Shown piece after piece: positions 43,226-52,856 of a DNA stretch of 64,000 nucleotides. Numbering within the stretch: position 1 is the stretch's first letter; every line of letters starts with the position of its first letter. The notes beneath the pieces were generated by a model. The model had not been told where the DNA came from and did not search any database. It was given only the letters and a program-made list of their open reading frames with translations. This DNA comes from Anaerorhabdus furcosa (lineage in GTDB: Bacteria > Bacillota_I > Bacilli_A > Erysipelotrichales > Erysipelotrichaceae): the NCBI RefSeq assembly GCF_900167375.1, contig NZ_FUWY01000001.1, positions 186,001 to 250,000 of the forward strand. The letters are read 5' to 3'. Position numbers and translations under genes: made by a program.

Positions 43226-45361
43226 TTACATGACTGCACATACAAGTAAACTATATGCTTTAATCTGAATATCTTGTGAACTATGCAACTCTTTTACAAG
43301 CCCGTTTTCATCTAATAATAATGTGCATTTCTCATTAAAATGCAAATGACGATCTACCCCAAATGGATTTAGTATGATTTTCATTCCTTTGCAATTCCAT
43401 TTGCTTTCTTGGTGATGAATTGTAATCGCAACTACATTGGCATCAAGATAATCAAAACTAATCTTCTCTTCAATCTCCAATGCACTTCTTAATCGAAATG
43501 CTTCAAACTTTTTACGCAAAATAATACAAGTTCGTGTATATTGTACTACATCTTCATAACGAATCATTCGGTCCCAATCCATTTGATTGATTGAGTCTGG
43601 TGAGTTGTATGTGTTGTGATAGCCTAGTTTTGTACGACAAAATTCTTGCCCTGCATGAAGAAATGGAACACCTTGCGAAAACAAGATACTTGCTATACAC
43701 ATTTTATGCTTCTTAATTCTTACCTCTCTTGTATCTTCCTTGCAACAGTCTTTAAGTTTATCCCAAGAGGTTTGATTATCATGACATTCTACATAGTTAA
43801 TGGATTGTCTTGGTTCTTGAAAGATACGAAGTGCATTGCTGCTTTTTACATTACCGCAAAAACTACTTGCGACATTATAAGCCAAATCACCATCACCCGT
43901 ACAATATCCTTTAACAAATGATTCTGTTTCAGATGACTTCCCTTTAATTGAATCTCTAAAGTAATCATTAAAGTGTCCTACATCAGGCATCTTCGCATTA
44001 TTCGAGATACATGCCTTGTTTTCTTCACTAAGGTAGGTTGGTAGATTCCAGCCTTCCCCATAAATCATACAATTTGGTTTTAATTCTTTTGCTGCTTTTA
44101 CAATACGATTCATTGTATCCACATCCAGTATTCCCATCAAATCAAATCTAAATCCATCAATGTCATATTTTTGAATCCACATTTTTATGTTATCAATCAT
44201 ATATTTTCGCATCATGAAACGACAACTATCCGTATCATTACCACAATATGAACCATTTGATAGTGATCCATTCTCATGATATCTAAAATAATAATATGGA
44301 ACAATTAAGTTCAAGTTTGATTTTGATAAATCATAATGATGATTTAATACTAAATCGAGATTTACTCTTATACCCACATCATGAAATGAACTAACCACTT
44401 TACGCAATTCGTTTACACGTGTTAATGGATGATTTGGATTTGTACTATAAGACCCTTCTGGACAGAAATAATTCAATGGATCATATCCCCAATTATATTG
44501 TCGATTTGGATTATCTTCATCAATTGTCGCAAAATCAGCAACAGGCATGAGTTGAACGTGTGTTACACCCAAAAGACGGATGTAATCAAAACCAGTAGGT
44601 CTACCATTATTTTTTGTATTTCTTTCAATTAATCCTTCATACTTACCATTCTTTTTTGTTCCACTTGTACTGCTTGATGTCATATCACGAACACTAAGTT
44701 CATAGAGTATTGCATCTGTTGGATGTTGAAACTCTGGTAATGTACGCGTTGACATCGCCACAAATTCATCTTCATTTAAAATTGCGCTACGCCCACCATT
44801 GGATGTAGACGACAATGCATACGGATCAGTTGCTTCATGTACCTCATCATTTACATGAACTAAATAAGTGTATGTACAATTCTTTAAATCTTCTTCAACA
44901 TGCAATCGATATACACCACAATCACTTCTAGTCATTGCAACTATTTTTTCTTCATGTTGTTTTTTTATTGAACATTCTACGCGATGAGCAGTAGGTGCCC
45001 ATAGCGCAAATTTTGTTCCCGAAGGATGATATTGATTACCTAAATCATTTCCATCATAACTAAATGTTTCATCAAACATTCGAGTACGTACTATAAATCG
45101 GATTTGAAGCGTTGCTTGAAATCCATGATTATCAACGATTTTATATTCTATTCCTAATTCTATCTCAGCTGGTACAATACAATCATATTGTGTATAAGCA
45201 GTATGATCCACCACACTGCGAATAACACAATCACTGCAATACCCTTTACTGTTCTTTAAATAAAATGAATCAACTTTCCCATGATAAAAACGATGTGACA
45301 CATAGATTGTCACTTTTCCATAATCATCTAAATAAGCTTCAATGCTTCTATCTTGTCTCAT
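43226..45361 (-). CDS. pulA: Type I pullulanase (GH13)
   Basis: 711 residues. An N-terminal region and CBM48-like domain (FALWAPTAHRVECSI) precede the GH13 barrel: YNWGYDPLNYFCPEGSYS (pullulanase-specific), DLVLNHHYDLS, DGFRFDLMGILDVDT (nucleophile Asp), MIYGEGWN (Glu) and YVECHDNQTSWDKL (His/Asp). It cuts alpha-1,6 bonds in glycogen or pullulan. There is no signal peptide, so it works inside the cell, fitting a glycogen debranching role with glgP. Confidence 0.93.
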   Translation of the reverse strand: MRQDRSIEAYLDDYGKVTIYVSHRFYHGKVDSFYLKNSKGYCSDCVIRSVVDHTAYTQYDCIVPAEIELGIEYKIVDNHGFQATLQIRFIVRTRMFDETFSYDGNDLGNQYHPSGTKFALWAPTAHRVECSIKKQHEEKIVAMTRSDCGVYRLHVEEDLKNCTYTYLVHVNDEVHEATDPYALSSTSNGGRSAILNEDEFVAMSTRTLPEFQHPTDAILYELSVRDMTSSSTSGTKKNGKYEGLIERNTKNNGRPTGFDYIRLLGVTHVQLMPVADFATIDEDNPNRQYNWGYDPLNYFCPEGSYSTNPNHPLTRVNELRKVVSSFHDVGIRVNLDLVLNHHYDLSKSNLNLIVPYYYFRYHENGSLSNGSYCGNDTDSCRFMMRKYMIDNIKMWIQKYDIDGFRFDLMGILDVDTMNRIVKAAKELKPNCMIYGEGWNLPTYLSEENKACISNNAKMPDVGHFNDYFRDSIKGKSSETESFVKGYCTGDGDLAYNVASSFCGNVKSSNALRIFQEPRQSINYVECHDNQTSWDKLKDCCKEDTREVRIKKHKMCIASILFSQGVPFLHAGQEFCRTKLGYHNTYNSPDSINQMDWDRMIRYEDVVQYTRTCIILRKKFEAFRLRSALEIEEKISFDYLDANVVAITIHHQESKWNCKGMKIILNPFGVDRHLHFNEKCTLLLDENGLVKELHSSQDIQIKAYSLLVCAVM

Positions 45362-45413
45362 AAATACCTCTAACTATATGTCTTATTATAGCATTACCTT
45401 AGTCAAAAGAAAA

Positions 45414-45431
45414 AGGCGAGAAATCTCGCCT
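45414..45431 (-). terminator. Terminator of the XRE/ABC-2 operon
   Basis: AGGCGAGA/TCTCGCCT 8-base stem with a two-base centre, overlapping the stop codon of the permease; on the minus strand TTTTTC follows. Confidence 0.85.
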
Positions 45432-46590
45432 AAAACATGCACTTTTCGCTATTAAACATTTTTGCTAATACAAAGACAAAGATAAATGTATAAATCAAGT
45501 TTGCAACAAGTGTAATCGCGAAGTAAATCGGATTTAAGGTAAATCCAAAGATTCCATTCATACATGCTACATTATTATACAAAGGAATAAGTGCTGTAAT
45601 TAAACTTGGCCCCTTATCCGAAATCATCATTGAACTAACACCAATTAGCATTACAACAATCATAAGCGGCATAATCGCAGTTGTTGCTTCCTTAACACTC
45701 TTTGAATAAGCTGAAATGATTGAAATCAAAGAAATAATAATAAGAATACTCGATAAAATAATGACTAACAACATGACATAATCCATCATAGAGTATGCCA
45801 TTGCATTTACTCCATCCATTTGACCACCATATAATTTAGGTAATGATAAAATTGTACCCAAGAAACTAGATAGACCTGCAAGTAATGAAATAATACTCAA
45901 ACTTATAATTTTACCTATCGCAAGTTCACTACGTTTCATTGGTGTAACAAGAAGAGTAGCAATCGTACCTCTTTCCTTTTCACCAGCAATTGATTCAGGA
46001 GCAATTCCCATACAACCACTAAAGATAAAAATCATAAGAAGCATTGGTAACATCATCGAGAATATTTCTCCAGTTAAATCTTTTTCAGATGCTAAATCAT
46101 ATGTAATACTTTGATCAACATTGACATCAAATACATTGGATAATGTATTTTCATATTGACTCAACACTGCTATCAATGCGCGGTAAGCACTGCTGGAATC
46201 TGATTTTGTAGAATTATAATAAATTTCAACATTTGGAATCTGTGAATGTGTTTGAATATCTTCTTCAAAATTCTCTGGGAATATAATCGCAACATCAATT
46301 TCCTTATTCTCAATTTGTGTTAATACTGCATCTAATTCATTTTCAGTAAATCCTCTAAAATCATATTTTGTTTCTTGAAATAATGGTTCGATTTCTGAAG
46401 GTATTTCATTCACCACAATCTTTGGGATATAGGTAGAATCCCCTTCCATTTTATTCAAGAATCCACTACCCATAAATGAATAAAGTAAATAAATCATTAA
46501 CCCTGGAAATAATACAGTTGTGAATACTAATTTTTTATCTTTAAAGAAACGAGCTAACTCTTTCTTAATAATCGTTACTATGTTATGCAT
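45430..46590 (-). CDS. ABC-2 type permease (NatB-like)
   Basis: 386 residues from ATG 46,590 (GGAGG eight bases upstream, inside the ATPase gene end). One N-terminal helix, a large extracytoplasmic loop (residues ~45-190) and five further helices, with ESIAGEKERGTIATLLVTPMKRSELAIGK, the signature of NatB/ABC-2 permeases. It pairs with the ATPase at 46,583. The exported substrate (Na+ or a peptide) cannot be told. Confidence 0.9.
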   Translation of the reverse strand: MHNIVTIIKKELARFFKDKKLVFTTVLFPGLMIYLLYSFMGSGFLNKMEGDSTYIPKIVVNEIPSEIEPLFQETKYDFRGFTENELDAVLTQIENKEIDVAIIFPENFEEDIQTHSQIPNVEIYYNSTKSDSSSAYRALIAVLSQYENTLSNVFDVNVDQSITYDLASEKDLTGEIFSMMLPMLLMIFIFSGCMGIAPESIAGEKERGTIATLLVTPMKRSELAIGKIISLSIISLLAGLSSFLGTILSLPKLYGGQMDGVNAMAYSMMDYVMLLVIILSSILIIISLISIISAYSKSVKEATTAIMPLMIVVMLIGVSSMMISDKGPSLITALIPLYNNVACMNGIFGFTLNPIYFAITLVANLIYTFIFVFVLAKMFNSEKCMF

Positions 46591-47362
46591 CGATACGTCC
46601 TCCATGAGCTTCAAAGATTTCAAAGAATCTTTCTTCCATACTCATTCCATCTTGAATGCGTTCTAACGTATCTGCACAAACCATTTCGCCATGAATGATA
46701 ATCCCTACACGGTCACAAATTTTTTCTACTAAACTAAAAATATGTGTTGATACGATAATGCTCTTTCCTTGTTTCTTTAAATCCAATAGAAAATCAGTTA
46801 CCACTTTTGCAGTTAAAATATCCAATCCATTTGTAGGTTCATCAAAAATAATAATATCTGGATCATTAACAAGTGAAATAACAATTGATACTTTTTGTTT
46901 CATCCCTGTTGATAAATTTTCTATTTTCACTTCCGCAAATTCATCAATACCAAATCGTTTGAACAGTTTTTCTTTTCTACTTTTACATGTTGCTACATCA
47001 ACACCATATAAATTACTGAAAAAATCATATAAATAATTTGGAGTAAAGAAATCCTCTAATTTTAATTCGCTCGTAAGAAATCCAATCTTTCCTCTTACTG
47101 CTCCTGGATCTTTAACAATACTACTACCATCCACTAATGCATCACCAGCATCAGGTTTAATTAATGTTGCAATCATACGTAGCGTAGTCGTTTTCCCTGC
47201 ACCATTTGGTCCCAATAACCCAAATATTTCTCCACGATATGCATCAAATGAAATACCATTAACTGCTACTTTCTTTTTATCTTTTGTTTTCTCTAACTTC
47301 ATTTGTTTTTTTGAAAGTGTAAATGTTTTCTTTAAACCCTCTACTTTTAAAATCGTTTCCAT
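46583..47362 (-). CDS. ABC transporter ATPase (NatA-like)
   Basis: 259 residues. Walker A GLLGPNGAGKTTTLRM, signature LSTGMKQKVSIV, Walker B DIIIFDEPTNGLD, H-loop IIVSTHIFSL. It powers the ABC-2 permease, whose start it overlaps by eight bases. It follows the 47,370 membrane gene by seven bases. Confidence 0.95.
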   Translation of the reverse strand: METILKVEGLKKTFTLSKKQMKLEKTKDKKKVAVNGISFDAYRGEIFGLLGPNGAGKTTTLRMIATLIKPDAGDALVDGSSIVKDPGAVRGKIGFLTSELKLEDFFTPNYLYDFFSNLYGVDVATCKSRKEKLFKRFGIDEFAEVKIENLSTGMKQKVSIVISLVNDPDIIIFDEPTNGLDILTAKVVTDFLLDLKKQGKSIIVSTHIFSLVEKICDRVGIIIHGEMVCADTLERIQDGMSMEERFFEIFEAHGGRIDA

Positions 47363-47369
47363 GTCATCC

Positions 47370-48143
47370 TCATTTCTTTTTAAATTCTAAATCTCTAACT
47401 TTTTTTAAATAACTGATTGTTTGTGTAAGCCAGCCAATACCTATTAATATAACGAATACATAAGAATCGGGTTGAAACATCCCAATAAACAACGCTACTA
47501 CCATCACATAGGATAATACTTTTTGTGTTAAGCGATACGAGTAATAGCTCGCTTCTCCGATGATTCTCTTTTCATTTTCATCAGCGCTTTCTAACCAAAC
47601 AGTTTCAAATTTTTTCTCAAGCGCATATCCTTTTTTCTCTGGGTAAATCTTTTTGATTAAATCAACTGTCTTGACTTGAAGACAAGTACTAGCAATTATA
47701 TAAATAATGAAAATTATAACTGTAGTCATACCTAGTACAATAGAATAAGTTCCCATTAATGAAGAATCATTTCTTTCCCAATAAGACATCATTGGAATTA
47801 CTAAGCCCATCATCACCATACCTAATACACTACCTACTGCATTTAAGGAAGACACCATTGAAAGTTCTTTATCTGCGAGTAAATAAATCTCTTCATCTTC
47901 ATCATTTGATAGATTAACAAGTTTCTTTGCCTTAAAATATTTCAAAATTGTTAACACCATTATTATGAGCAAAGTGCTTAATAACAATGTACAAATAATT
48001 GTTGGTAGTAATTTTAATATCCAACCAAAATTCCAATTAAGATGTCTGCTTATCATTGCAATAAACCCACCTGCACCACCTATAAATGCTGAAATCGCAG
48101 TTATTATCATATATCGATAAAATGATTTTTTTCTGTTATTCAT
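47370..48143 (-). CDS. Membrane protein, DUF3169-like (co-operonic with XRE regulator)
   Basis: 257 residues from ATG 48,143 (GGAGG six bases upstream). Six hydrophobic segments, with soluble DEDEEIYLLADKELSM and EKKFETVWLESADENEKRIIGEASYYSYR between. Resembles the DUF3169 membrane proteins often found next to small XRE regulators and ABC-2 transporters; family name moderate confidence. It overlaps the regulator's stop by eight bases. Confidence 0.75.
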   Translation of the reverse strand: MNNRKKSFYRYMIITAISAFIGGAGGFIAMISRHLNWNFGWILKLLPTIICTLLLSTLLIIMVLTILKYFKAKKLVNLSNDEDEEIYLLADKELSMVSSLNAVGSVLGMVMMGLVIPMMSYWERNDSSLMGTYSIVLGMTTVIIFIIYIIASTCLQVKTVDLIKKIYPEKKGYALEKKFETVWLESADENEKRIIGEASYYSYRLTQKVLSYVMVVALFIGMFQPDSYVFVILIGIGWLTQTISYLKKVRDLEFKKK

Positions 48144-48348
48144 TTTCATCCTCCACGTACTCGAATACATCTTCTACTGTTGTTTTTAGTATTTTTGCTA
48201 TCTTTAAAGCTACAAGTACACTGGGATGATAATCACCACATTCTATTGAACTAATAGTTTGTCTTGATACACCAACGAGTCGGCCGAATTCTTGTTGGTT
48301 AATACCAGCCGCAGTGCGATATTCTTTAACTTTATTTTGCAAAGGCAT
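48136..48348 (-). CDS. Small XRE regulator of the ABC-2 operon
   Basis: 70 residues, nearly all HTH: MPLQNKVKEYRTAAGINQQEFGRLVGVSRQTISSIECGDYHPSVLVALKIAKIL, as in the YozG/YvaO-type regulators that lead ABC-2 operons. ATG 48,348 has GGAAGGGG five bases upstream; a reading from 48,450 would run through the promoter. It is first in its operon and its promoter carries two matching dyads, so autoregulation is likely. Confidence 0.9.
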   Translation of the reverse strand: MPLQNKVKEYRTAAGINQQEFGRLVGVSRQTISSIECGDYHPSVLVALKIAKILKTTVEDVFEYVEDENE

Positions 48349-48357
48349 ATGTACCCC

Positions 48358-48417
48358 TTCCTTATGACAAGTTTTCTTGTCATAAGGAAGTATATACCTG
48401 CCAAGTAAACTTGTCAA
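48358..48417 (-). promoter_or_regulatory. Promoter with twin TGACAAG-N4-CTTGTCA operators
   Basis: On the minus strand TTGACA (48,412-48,417), 17 bases, TATACT (48,389-48,394) is a near-consensus promoter. The dyad TGACAAG-N4-CTTGTCA lies at 48,365-48,382 (extended to a 14-base perfect inverted repeat, 48,358-48,389), and TGCCAAG-N4-CTTGTCA lies at 48,400-48,417 over the -35. The longer repeat would also fold in the mRNA leader and takes in part of the ribosome site. Confidence 0.75.
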
Positions 48418-48420
48418 ATA

Positions 48421-48444
48421 AAAAAGCCGATATTTATCGACTTT
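48421..48444 (-). terminator. Terminator after the repeat surface protein
   Basis: AAAAGCCGATA/TATCGACTTTT stem with a short loop and a T-run on the minus strand; it ends 10 bases after the surface-protein stop and lies just upstream of the XRE promoter. Confidence 0.85.
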
Positions 48445-48453
48445 TATCATTTT

Positions 48454-50064
48454 CTAACAATTTACGCTTTCAACTTCATTATTTTCTTTTACTTTATAAT
48501 TTATAAATGAAGTAACTACTTGTACTAAACCTAGAATTAACATCACGATTGTCCATTTATCCACTAAAGCCATAGGATTACTCATGTCTTGAGTTAAGAT
48601 GAAGATAATGATACTAATCACTGCGGTTATACAACCAATGACTTTTGCATTCTTGTTTACTTTTCTTGTTTCATCATTTGTTGTCTTCTTGCCTATAACC
48701 ATCATAATTGCTAATGCAGCAATACCTAAAGTCAAAACCAAATTAATTAATGACCAAGAATCATGACCAAGTGCAAGTGGTGTTACTTCTTCTTCAATTG
48801 TATCTAGATTGTTGGCATTTATTACTTCAGGTGTAGCATCATCCAAAATTGTTTCATCTTGAACTTCTGGAGCAACTGGAGTAATTTGTTGAGCTTGTCC
48901 AGGATTATTCACAACTGGTTCAACAGGTTCATTGATTACTGGTTGTTCAGGTTGTGGATTTTCTGCAGTTGGAGGTGTAGTTGGTGTATCTGTTGGAGGA
49001 GTTATTGGATCTTGTGCTTGTGTATTTTCAACAAATTTAGCTACGATTTCAGTACTCTCTAATAATTTTGTATTTTCTAATGTTGTATATACTTCTTGAG
49101 AAGTTGTTCCAATTAATGAACCATTTAAATACCATCCATCAAATGTATTTCCTTCTTCAGCGACAGGTGTTGGCATTGTAGCAACTACATCTTTGAATAA
49201 ATCACTTGTTGTAGAATCAAATGTTACATTTCCAGTTAAACTACCTTTACCTTCAGTTACAAATTTTACTGTAACATTGAATTTTGGTGTAGCTTGTTTA
49301 AATTTAGCAGTTATCGTTAAATCTGATAGTGCTGCTCCTCGTTTAAAATAAGAATATACTTCGCTTGATGTAGAACCAATATAGCTATTACCCCAATACC
49401 AACCACTAAATTCATAACCTTCATTTGCTACAGGTGTTGGTATTGCAGTTACTATATTTGAAAATAAATCCGAACTTACCAATGAATCAAATTTAGTTTG
49501 TCCTGTTAATTCTCCATTTGTTTCTGCAACAAAGTAAATTGAGAAATGTACTTTTGGAGTTTCTACTTGTTTAAATTTAGCAGTTATTGTTAAATCTGAT
49601 AATGCAGCTCCTCGTTTAAAATAAGAATATACTTCGCTTGATGTAGAACCAATATAGCTATTACCCCAATACCAACCACTAAATTCATAACCTTCATTTG
49701 CTACAGGTGTTGGTATTGCAGTTACTATATTTGAAAATAAATCCGAACTTACCAATGAATCAAATTTAGTTTGTCCTGTTACTTCACCATTTGCTTCTGC
49801 AACAAAGTAAATTGAGAAATGCACTTTTGGAGTTTGTATCGATTTATTACTTTGTTCAACTGTTTCTTCTTTTTGAAGTTCCACTGCTACTTCTTCAGTT
49901 AAAACTTCTGTTTGTTCAACAAGTATTTCTTCTTGAACTTGTTGATTTTCATCAGTATTACTATTTTCCTCTGCAAACGTTAATGCAGAACAATTTAGTA
50001 ATAGTCCTAATGATATCATTGTAAGCATTGTTTTTCTATAAAATGCAAATGTTGTTTTCTTCAT
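48454..50064 (-). CDS. Membrane-anchored surface protein with tandem InlB-B/Flg_new-like repeats
   Basis: 536 residues from ATG 50,064 (GAGGG five bases upstream). Signal peptide MLTMISLGLLLNCSALTFA; a Glu/Gln-rich stretch; two nearly identical 91-residue repeats (each with FSIYFVAEANGE, FDSLVSSDLFSNIVTAIPTPV and EGYEFSGWYWGNSYIG) and a third diverged copy. A Pro/Thr-rich linker leads to a C-terminal block of three membrane helices (LINLVLTLGIAALAIMMVIG; VIGCITAVISIIIFIL; WTIVMLILGLVQVVTSFI). There is no LPXTG motif, so anchoring is by the helices. GW-like WYxG modules suggest an adhesin, unproven. Confidence 0.8.
   Translation of the reverse strand: MKKTTFAFYRKTMLTMISLGLLLNCSALTFAEENSNTDENQQVQEEILVEQTEVLTEEVAVELQKEETVEQSNKSIQTPKVHFSIYFVAEANGEVTGQTKFDSLVSSDLFSNIVTAIPTPVANEGYEFSGWYWGNSYIGSTSSEVYSYFKRGAALSDLTITAKFKQVETPKVHFSIYFVAETNGELTGQTKFDSLVSSDLFSNIVTAIPTPVANEGYEFSGWYWGNSYIGSTSSEVYSYFKRGAALSDLTITAKFKQATPKFNVTVKFVTEGKGSLTGNVTFDSTTSDLFKDVVATMPTPVAEEGNTFDGWYLNGSLIGTTSQEVYTTLENTKLLESTEIVAKFVENTQAQDPITPPTDTPTTPPTAENPQPEQPVINEPVEPVVNNPGQAQQITPVAPEVQDETILDDATPEVINANNLDTIEEEVTPLALGHDSWSLINLVLTLGIAALAIMMVIGKKTTNDETRKVNKNAKVIGCITAVISIIIFILTQDMSNPMALVDKWTIVMLILGLVQVVTSFINYKVKENNEVESVNC
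49293..49838 (-). repeat. Two tandem 273-base direct repeats in the surface protein gene
   Basis: 49,293-49,565 and 49,566-49,838 are almost identical over 273 bases (91 codons), differing at only a few silent or conservative positions. A third, more diverged copy lies at about 49,030-49,292. The near-identity points to recent duplication or gene conversion. Confidence 0.85.
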
Positions 50065-50398
50065 ATATTTACCCTCACTCCACGAATGTTTTCTTTTGAT
50101 GTCTACATAATAAATCATTCTGGTTATATGAAGGTTATATTCAGAAGATATTATATTATTTTTAATAGACATTCAAAATACCCTTTAAAATAAGCACATT
50201 TTAAATCTTCTACATTGTCAAAATTATATTGTATTTCTATATTTATTGAGTTTTTTGACTACATAACCAAGAATAATTTATTGCTATATCGTGGAAAATA
50301 TAATCATAACTTGTATTTCTTTGCCTCTTATTTAATATACCTCTAAATATAACCACATAACATCTAGCCAATTGCCAACTTTTTACAGAACAAAAAAA
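50065..50398. other. 334-base gap upstream of the surface protein gene
   Basis: No gene. On the minus strand TATAAT (50,150-50,155) is a possible -10. Just downstream of it, on the plus strand, GGTTATAT occurs twice (50,122-50,129 and 50,133-50,140) with an 11-base period, the spacing of OmpR/PhoB-type regulator sites. The rest is very AT-rich with nothing I can name. Confidence 0.45.
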
Positions 50399-50417
50399 GA
50401 CACTTAGTATAAGTGCC
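50399..50417 (-). terminator. Terminator after glgP
   Basis: GACACTTA/TAAGTGCC stem (one G-T pair) with a three-base loop; on the minus strand it is followed by seven T. Lies about 30 bases after the glgP stop. Confidence 0.85.
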
Positions 50418-50446
50418 TTGATTTAATGAATAAAACTGTATTTCTT

Positions 50447-52849
50447 TTAAATTTTGACTGAATGAATATGCCAAATATCTTCTGCATATTGTTTGATTGT
50501 ACGATCCGATGAGAAATAATTTGATTTAGCAATATTGATAAGACATGATTTTGCCCATTCACTTCTATTTCTATACTTTTCTTCAATCTTCTCTTGTGCT
50601 TTTACATAAGCATCAAAATCAGCTAACAACAAGTATTCATCATTGCGGTACAACAATTCATCATAGATAATTCTAAATTCTTCTTTATTATCTATCCAAG
50701 TACCATCAATCAATGAATCTATCGCATTTTTAATTCGCATATCTTTTTCATAATATTCACGAGCTTGATAAGTAGGTTTAATTGCTGTAACTTCATCTAC
50801 TGTTAAACCAAAGATTACATCGTTCTCTCTGCCGACTAGTTCATCAATTTCAACATTTGCACCATCCAGTGTTCCTAGGGTAATTGCTCCATTCATCATG
50901 AACTTCATATTTCCTGTTCCACTTGCTTCTTTTCCTGCTGTAGATATTTGTTCAGATACATCCGCTGCATTCATTAATACCTCTGCAATTGAAACACTAT
51001 AGTTAGGGATAAACACCACTTTTAGTTTATCATTCACTGCAGGATCGTTGTTAATTACACTTGATAGTTTATTAATCAACTTAATTACTTTCTTCGCAAA
51101 GACGTAGGCAGGTGCTGCCTTAGCTGCAAAGATATAGGTTCTTGGCTCTATTGTATAGCTAGGATCACTCTTTAATCGTTGATATTGATAGATAATATGC
51201 AATGCATTCAACAATTGACGTTTGTATGCATGAAGACGTTTAGCTTGAACATCAAATATCGTATTTGGATTTACTTCAATTCCTGTTTTATCTAAGATTA
51301 CTTTCGCAAGTATTTCTTTTCGCTCCTGTTTTACATTCAAGAAATCTTGTTGAAGTTTTACATCATCTACATGTTTCATTAAATCTTCAATATGATCAAA
51401 ATTATCTAAGAACTTATTACCAATTGTATCTTCAATCAATTTTGTTAATTGAGGATTTGAATAGTATAACCATCTTCTTTGAGTAATTCCATTGGTTTTG
51501 TTATTGAATCTTTCTGGATAGATTTTCACGAAATCCTTAAATAAGTCTTTCTTAATGATTTCACTATGAATTTGTGCAACACCATTAATGCTATGACTTC
51601 CAATTACTGCTAGATTTGCCATATGAACTTGGTTATCACGAATTATCGCAACACGATAAGCCATATCATTATCACCTGGATATTCACGTCCCACCTTACT
51701 TTGAAAACGAGAATTGATTTCTTCTATAATCATATAAATACGTGGTAATAATTGGCGCACGTAATCAACTGGCCATTTTTCTAATGCTTCTTGTAAGATT
51801 GTATGATTTGTATATGCCATGACTTTAACGACAATATTCCATGCATCCATCCATTCATAGTGATGTTCATCCATTAAAATTCTCATTAATTCAGGAATTG
51901 CTAATACAGGATGTGTATCATTCAATTGAATTGCCACTTTATCCGCAAGATTATCCAAGTTTGGATAAACACGCAAATGAGCACGTACTATTGCATTTAA
52001 TCCTGCACACACAAAGAAATATTGTTGTTTTAAACGTAATATTTTACCCTCAGGTGTTGAATCATCTGGATAAACATTTAAACAAATCTCTTGCACTTCA
52101 GCTAAGTATTTTCTGAAGTCTTTATTTGAGGGAATAATATCGCTTGCTTCTGCAGACCACAAACGAAGTGTATTTGTTTCATTTGTTCCTCTACCTACAA
52201 TTGGCATATCATAAGGTACAGCTGTAATGTGTTCTGCATCCACATGATCAAAAACAAAATGTCCTTGAGCATCTTGGCTAACATTTACATGACCACCGAA
52301 CTTAATATCCACGGCATGTTTAGGTTTACGTACTTCCCAAACATTTCCAAGTTTTAACCATTGATCTGGTACTTCTACTTGATTTCCATCACGATCAATT
52401 TTTTGTCTAAATAAACCGTATTGATAACGTATACAGTTCCCATTACCTGGTAAACGTAGTGAAGCTAGGGAATCAAGGAAACACGCTGCTAAGCGTCCTA
52501 ATCCACCATTCCCAAGTCCAGCATCAGATTCTAGATCTTCAAGCTCATTGATATCAATTCCAAGTTCATCTAAACCTTCTTTAACGATATTATAGATACC
52601 TAAATTCATAAGATTGTTTGTAAGAAGTCGACCAATTAAGAATTCCATAGAGAAATAGAACATTTGTTTATCTTCTTCTTTCGCTACTTTCTCTTTTGAT
52701 GCTTTCCAATTTAAACTCGCATACTCTCTTACCATTTCACCAAGTGCCATGTACTTTTCTGTATGGTGCGATTGTTCAATTGAACGTCCATACATTTCGG
52801 CAATTCTCAATTCAAATTCTTGAATAAATTCTTCTTTACTTTTAAACAT
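50447..52849 (-). CDS. glgP: Glycogen/maltodextrin phosphorylase
   Basis: 800 residues, family GT35. Contains LEDLESDAGLGNGGLGRLAACFLDSLASL near the N-terminus and the pyridoxal-phosphate region VSEQISTAGKEASGTGNMKFMMNGAITLGTLDGANVEI, with the PLP Lys in GNMK. Releases glucose-1-P from glycogen ends. It begins seven bases after glgB. No obvious allosteric N-terminal extension. Confidence 0.97.
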   Translation of the reverse strand: MFKSKEEFIQEFELRIAEMYGRSIEQSHHTEKYMALGEMVREYASLNWKASKEKVAKEEDKQMFYFSMEFLIGRLLTNNLMNLGIYNIVKEGLDELGIDINELEDLESDAGLGNGGLGRLAACFLDSLASLRLPGNGNCIRYQYGLFRQKIDRDGNQVEVPDQWLKLGNVWEVRKPKHAVDIKFGGHVNVSQDAQGHFVFDHVDAEHITAVPYDMPIVGRGTNETNTLRLWSAEASDIIPSNKDFRKYLAEVQEICLNVYPDDSTPEGKILRLKQQYFFVCAGLNAIVRAHLRVYPNLDNLADKVAIQLNDTHPVLAIPELMRILMDEHHYEWMDAWNIVVKVMAYTNHTILQEALEKWPVDYVRQLLPRIYMIIEEINSRFQSKVGREYPGDNDMAYRVAIIRDNQVHMANLAVIGSHSINGVAQIHSEIIKKDLFKDFVKIYPERFNNKTNGITQRRWLYYSNPQLTKLIEDTIGNKFLDNFDHIEDLMKHVDDVKLQQDFLNVKQERKEILAKVILDKTGIEVNPNTIFDVQAKRLHAYKRQLLNALHIIYQYQRLKSDPSYTIEPRTYIFAAKAAPAYVFAKKVIKLINKLSSVINNDPAVNDKLKVVFIPNYSVSIAEVLMNAADVSEQISTAGKEASGTGNMKFMMNGAITLGTLDGANVEIDELVGRENDVIFGLTVDEVTAIKPTYQAREYYEKDMRIKNAIDSLIDGTWIDNKEEFRIIYDELLYRNDEYLLLADFDAYVKAQEKIEEKYRNRSEWAKSCLINIAKSNYFSSDRTIKQYAEDIWHIHSVKI

Positions 52850-52856
52850 GATTATT

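Noticed and set aside
44429-44632. Plus-strand frames opposite pulA and the other glycogen genes
   Set aside because: Antisense shadows without ribosome sites; the minus-strand genes have full catalytic motifs.
48349-48450. Longer N-terminus for the XRE regulator
   Set aside because: This part is the promoter/operator; ATG 48,348 has a good ribosome site and begins the HTH domain at the usual place.
49293-49838. Tandem repeats as a possible CRISPR array
   Set aside because: Units are 273 bases, contiguous and in frame within a coding sequence; there are no spacers and no cas genes.
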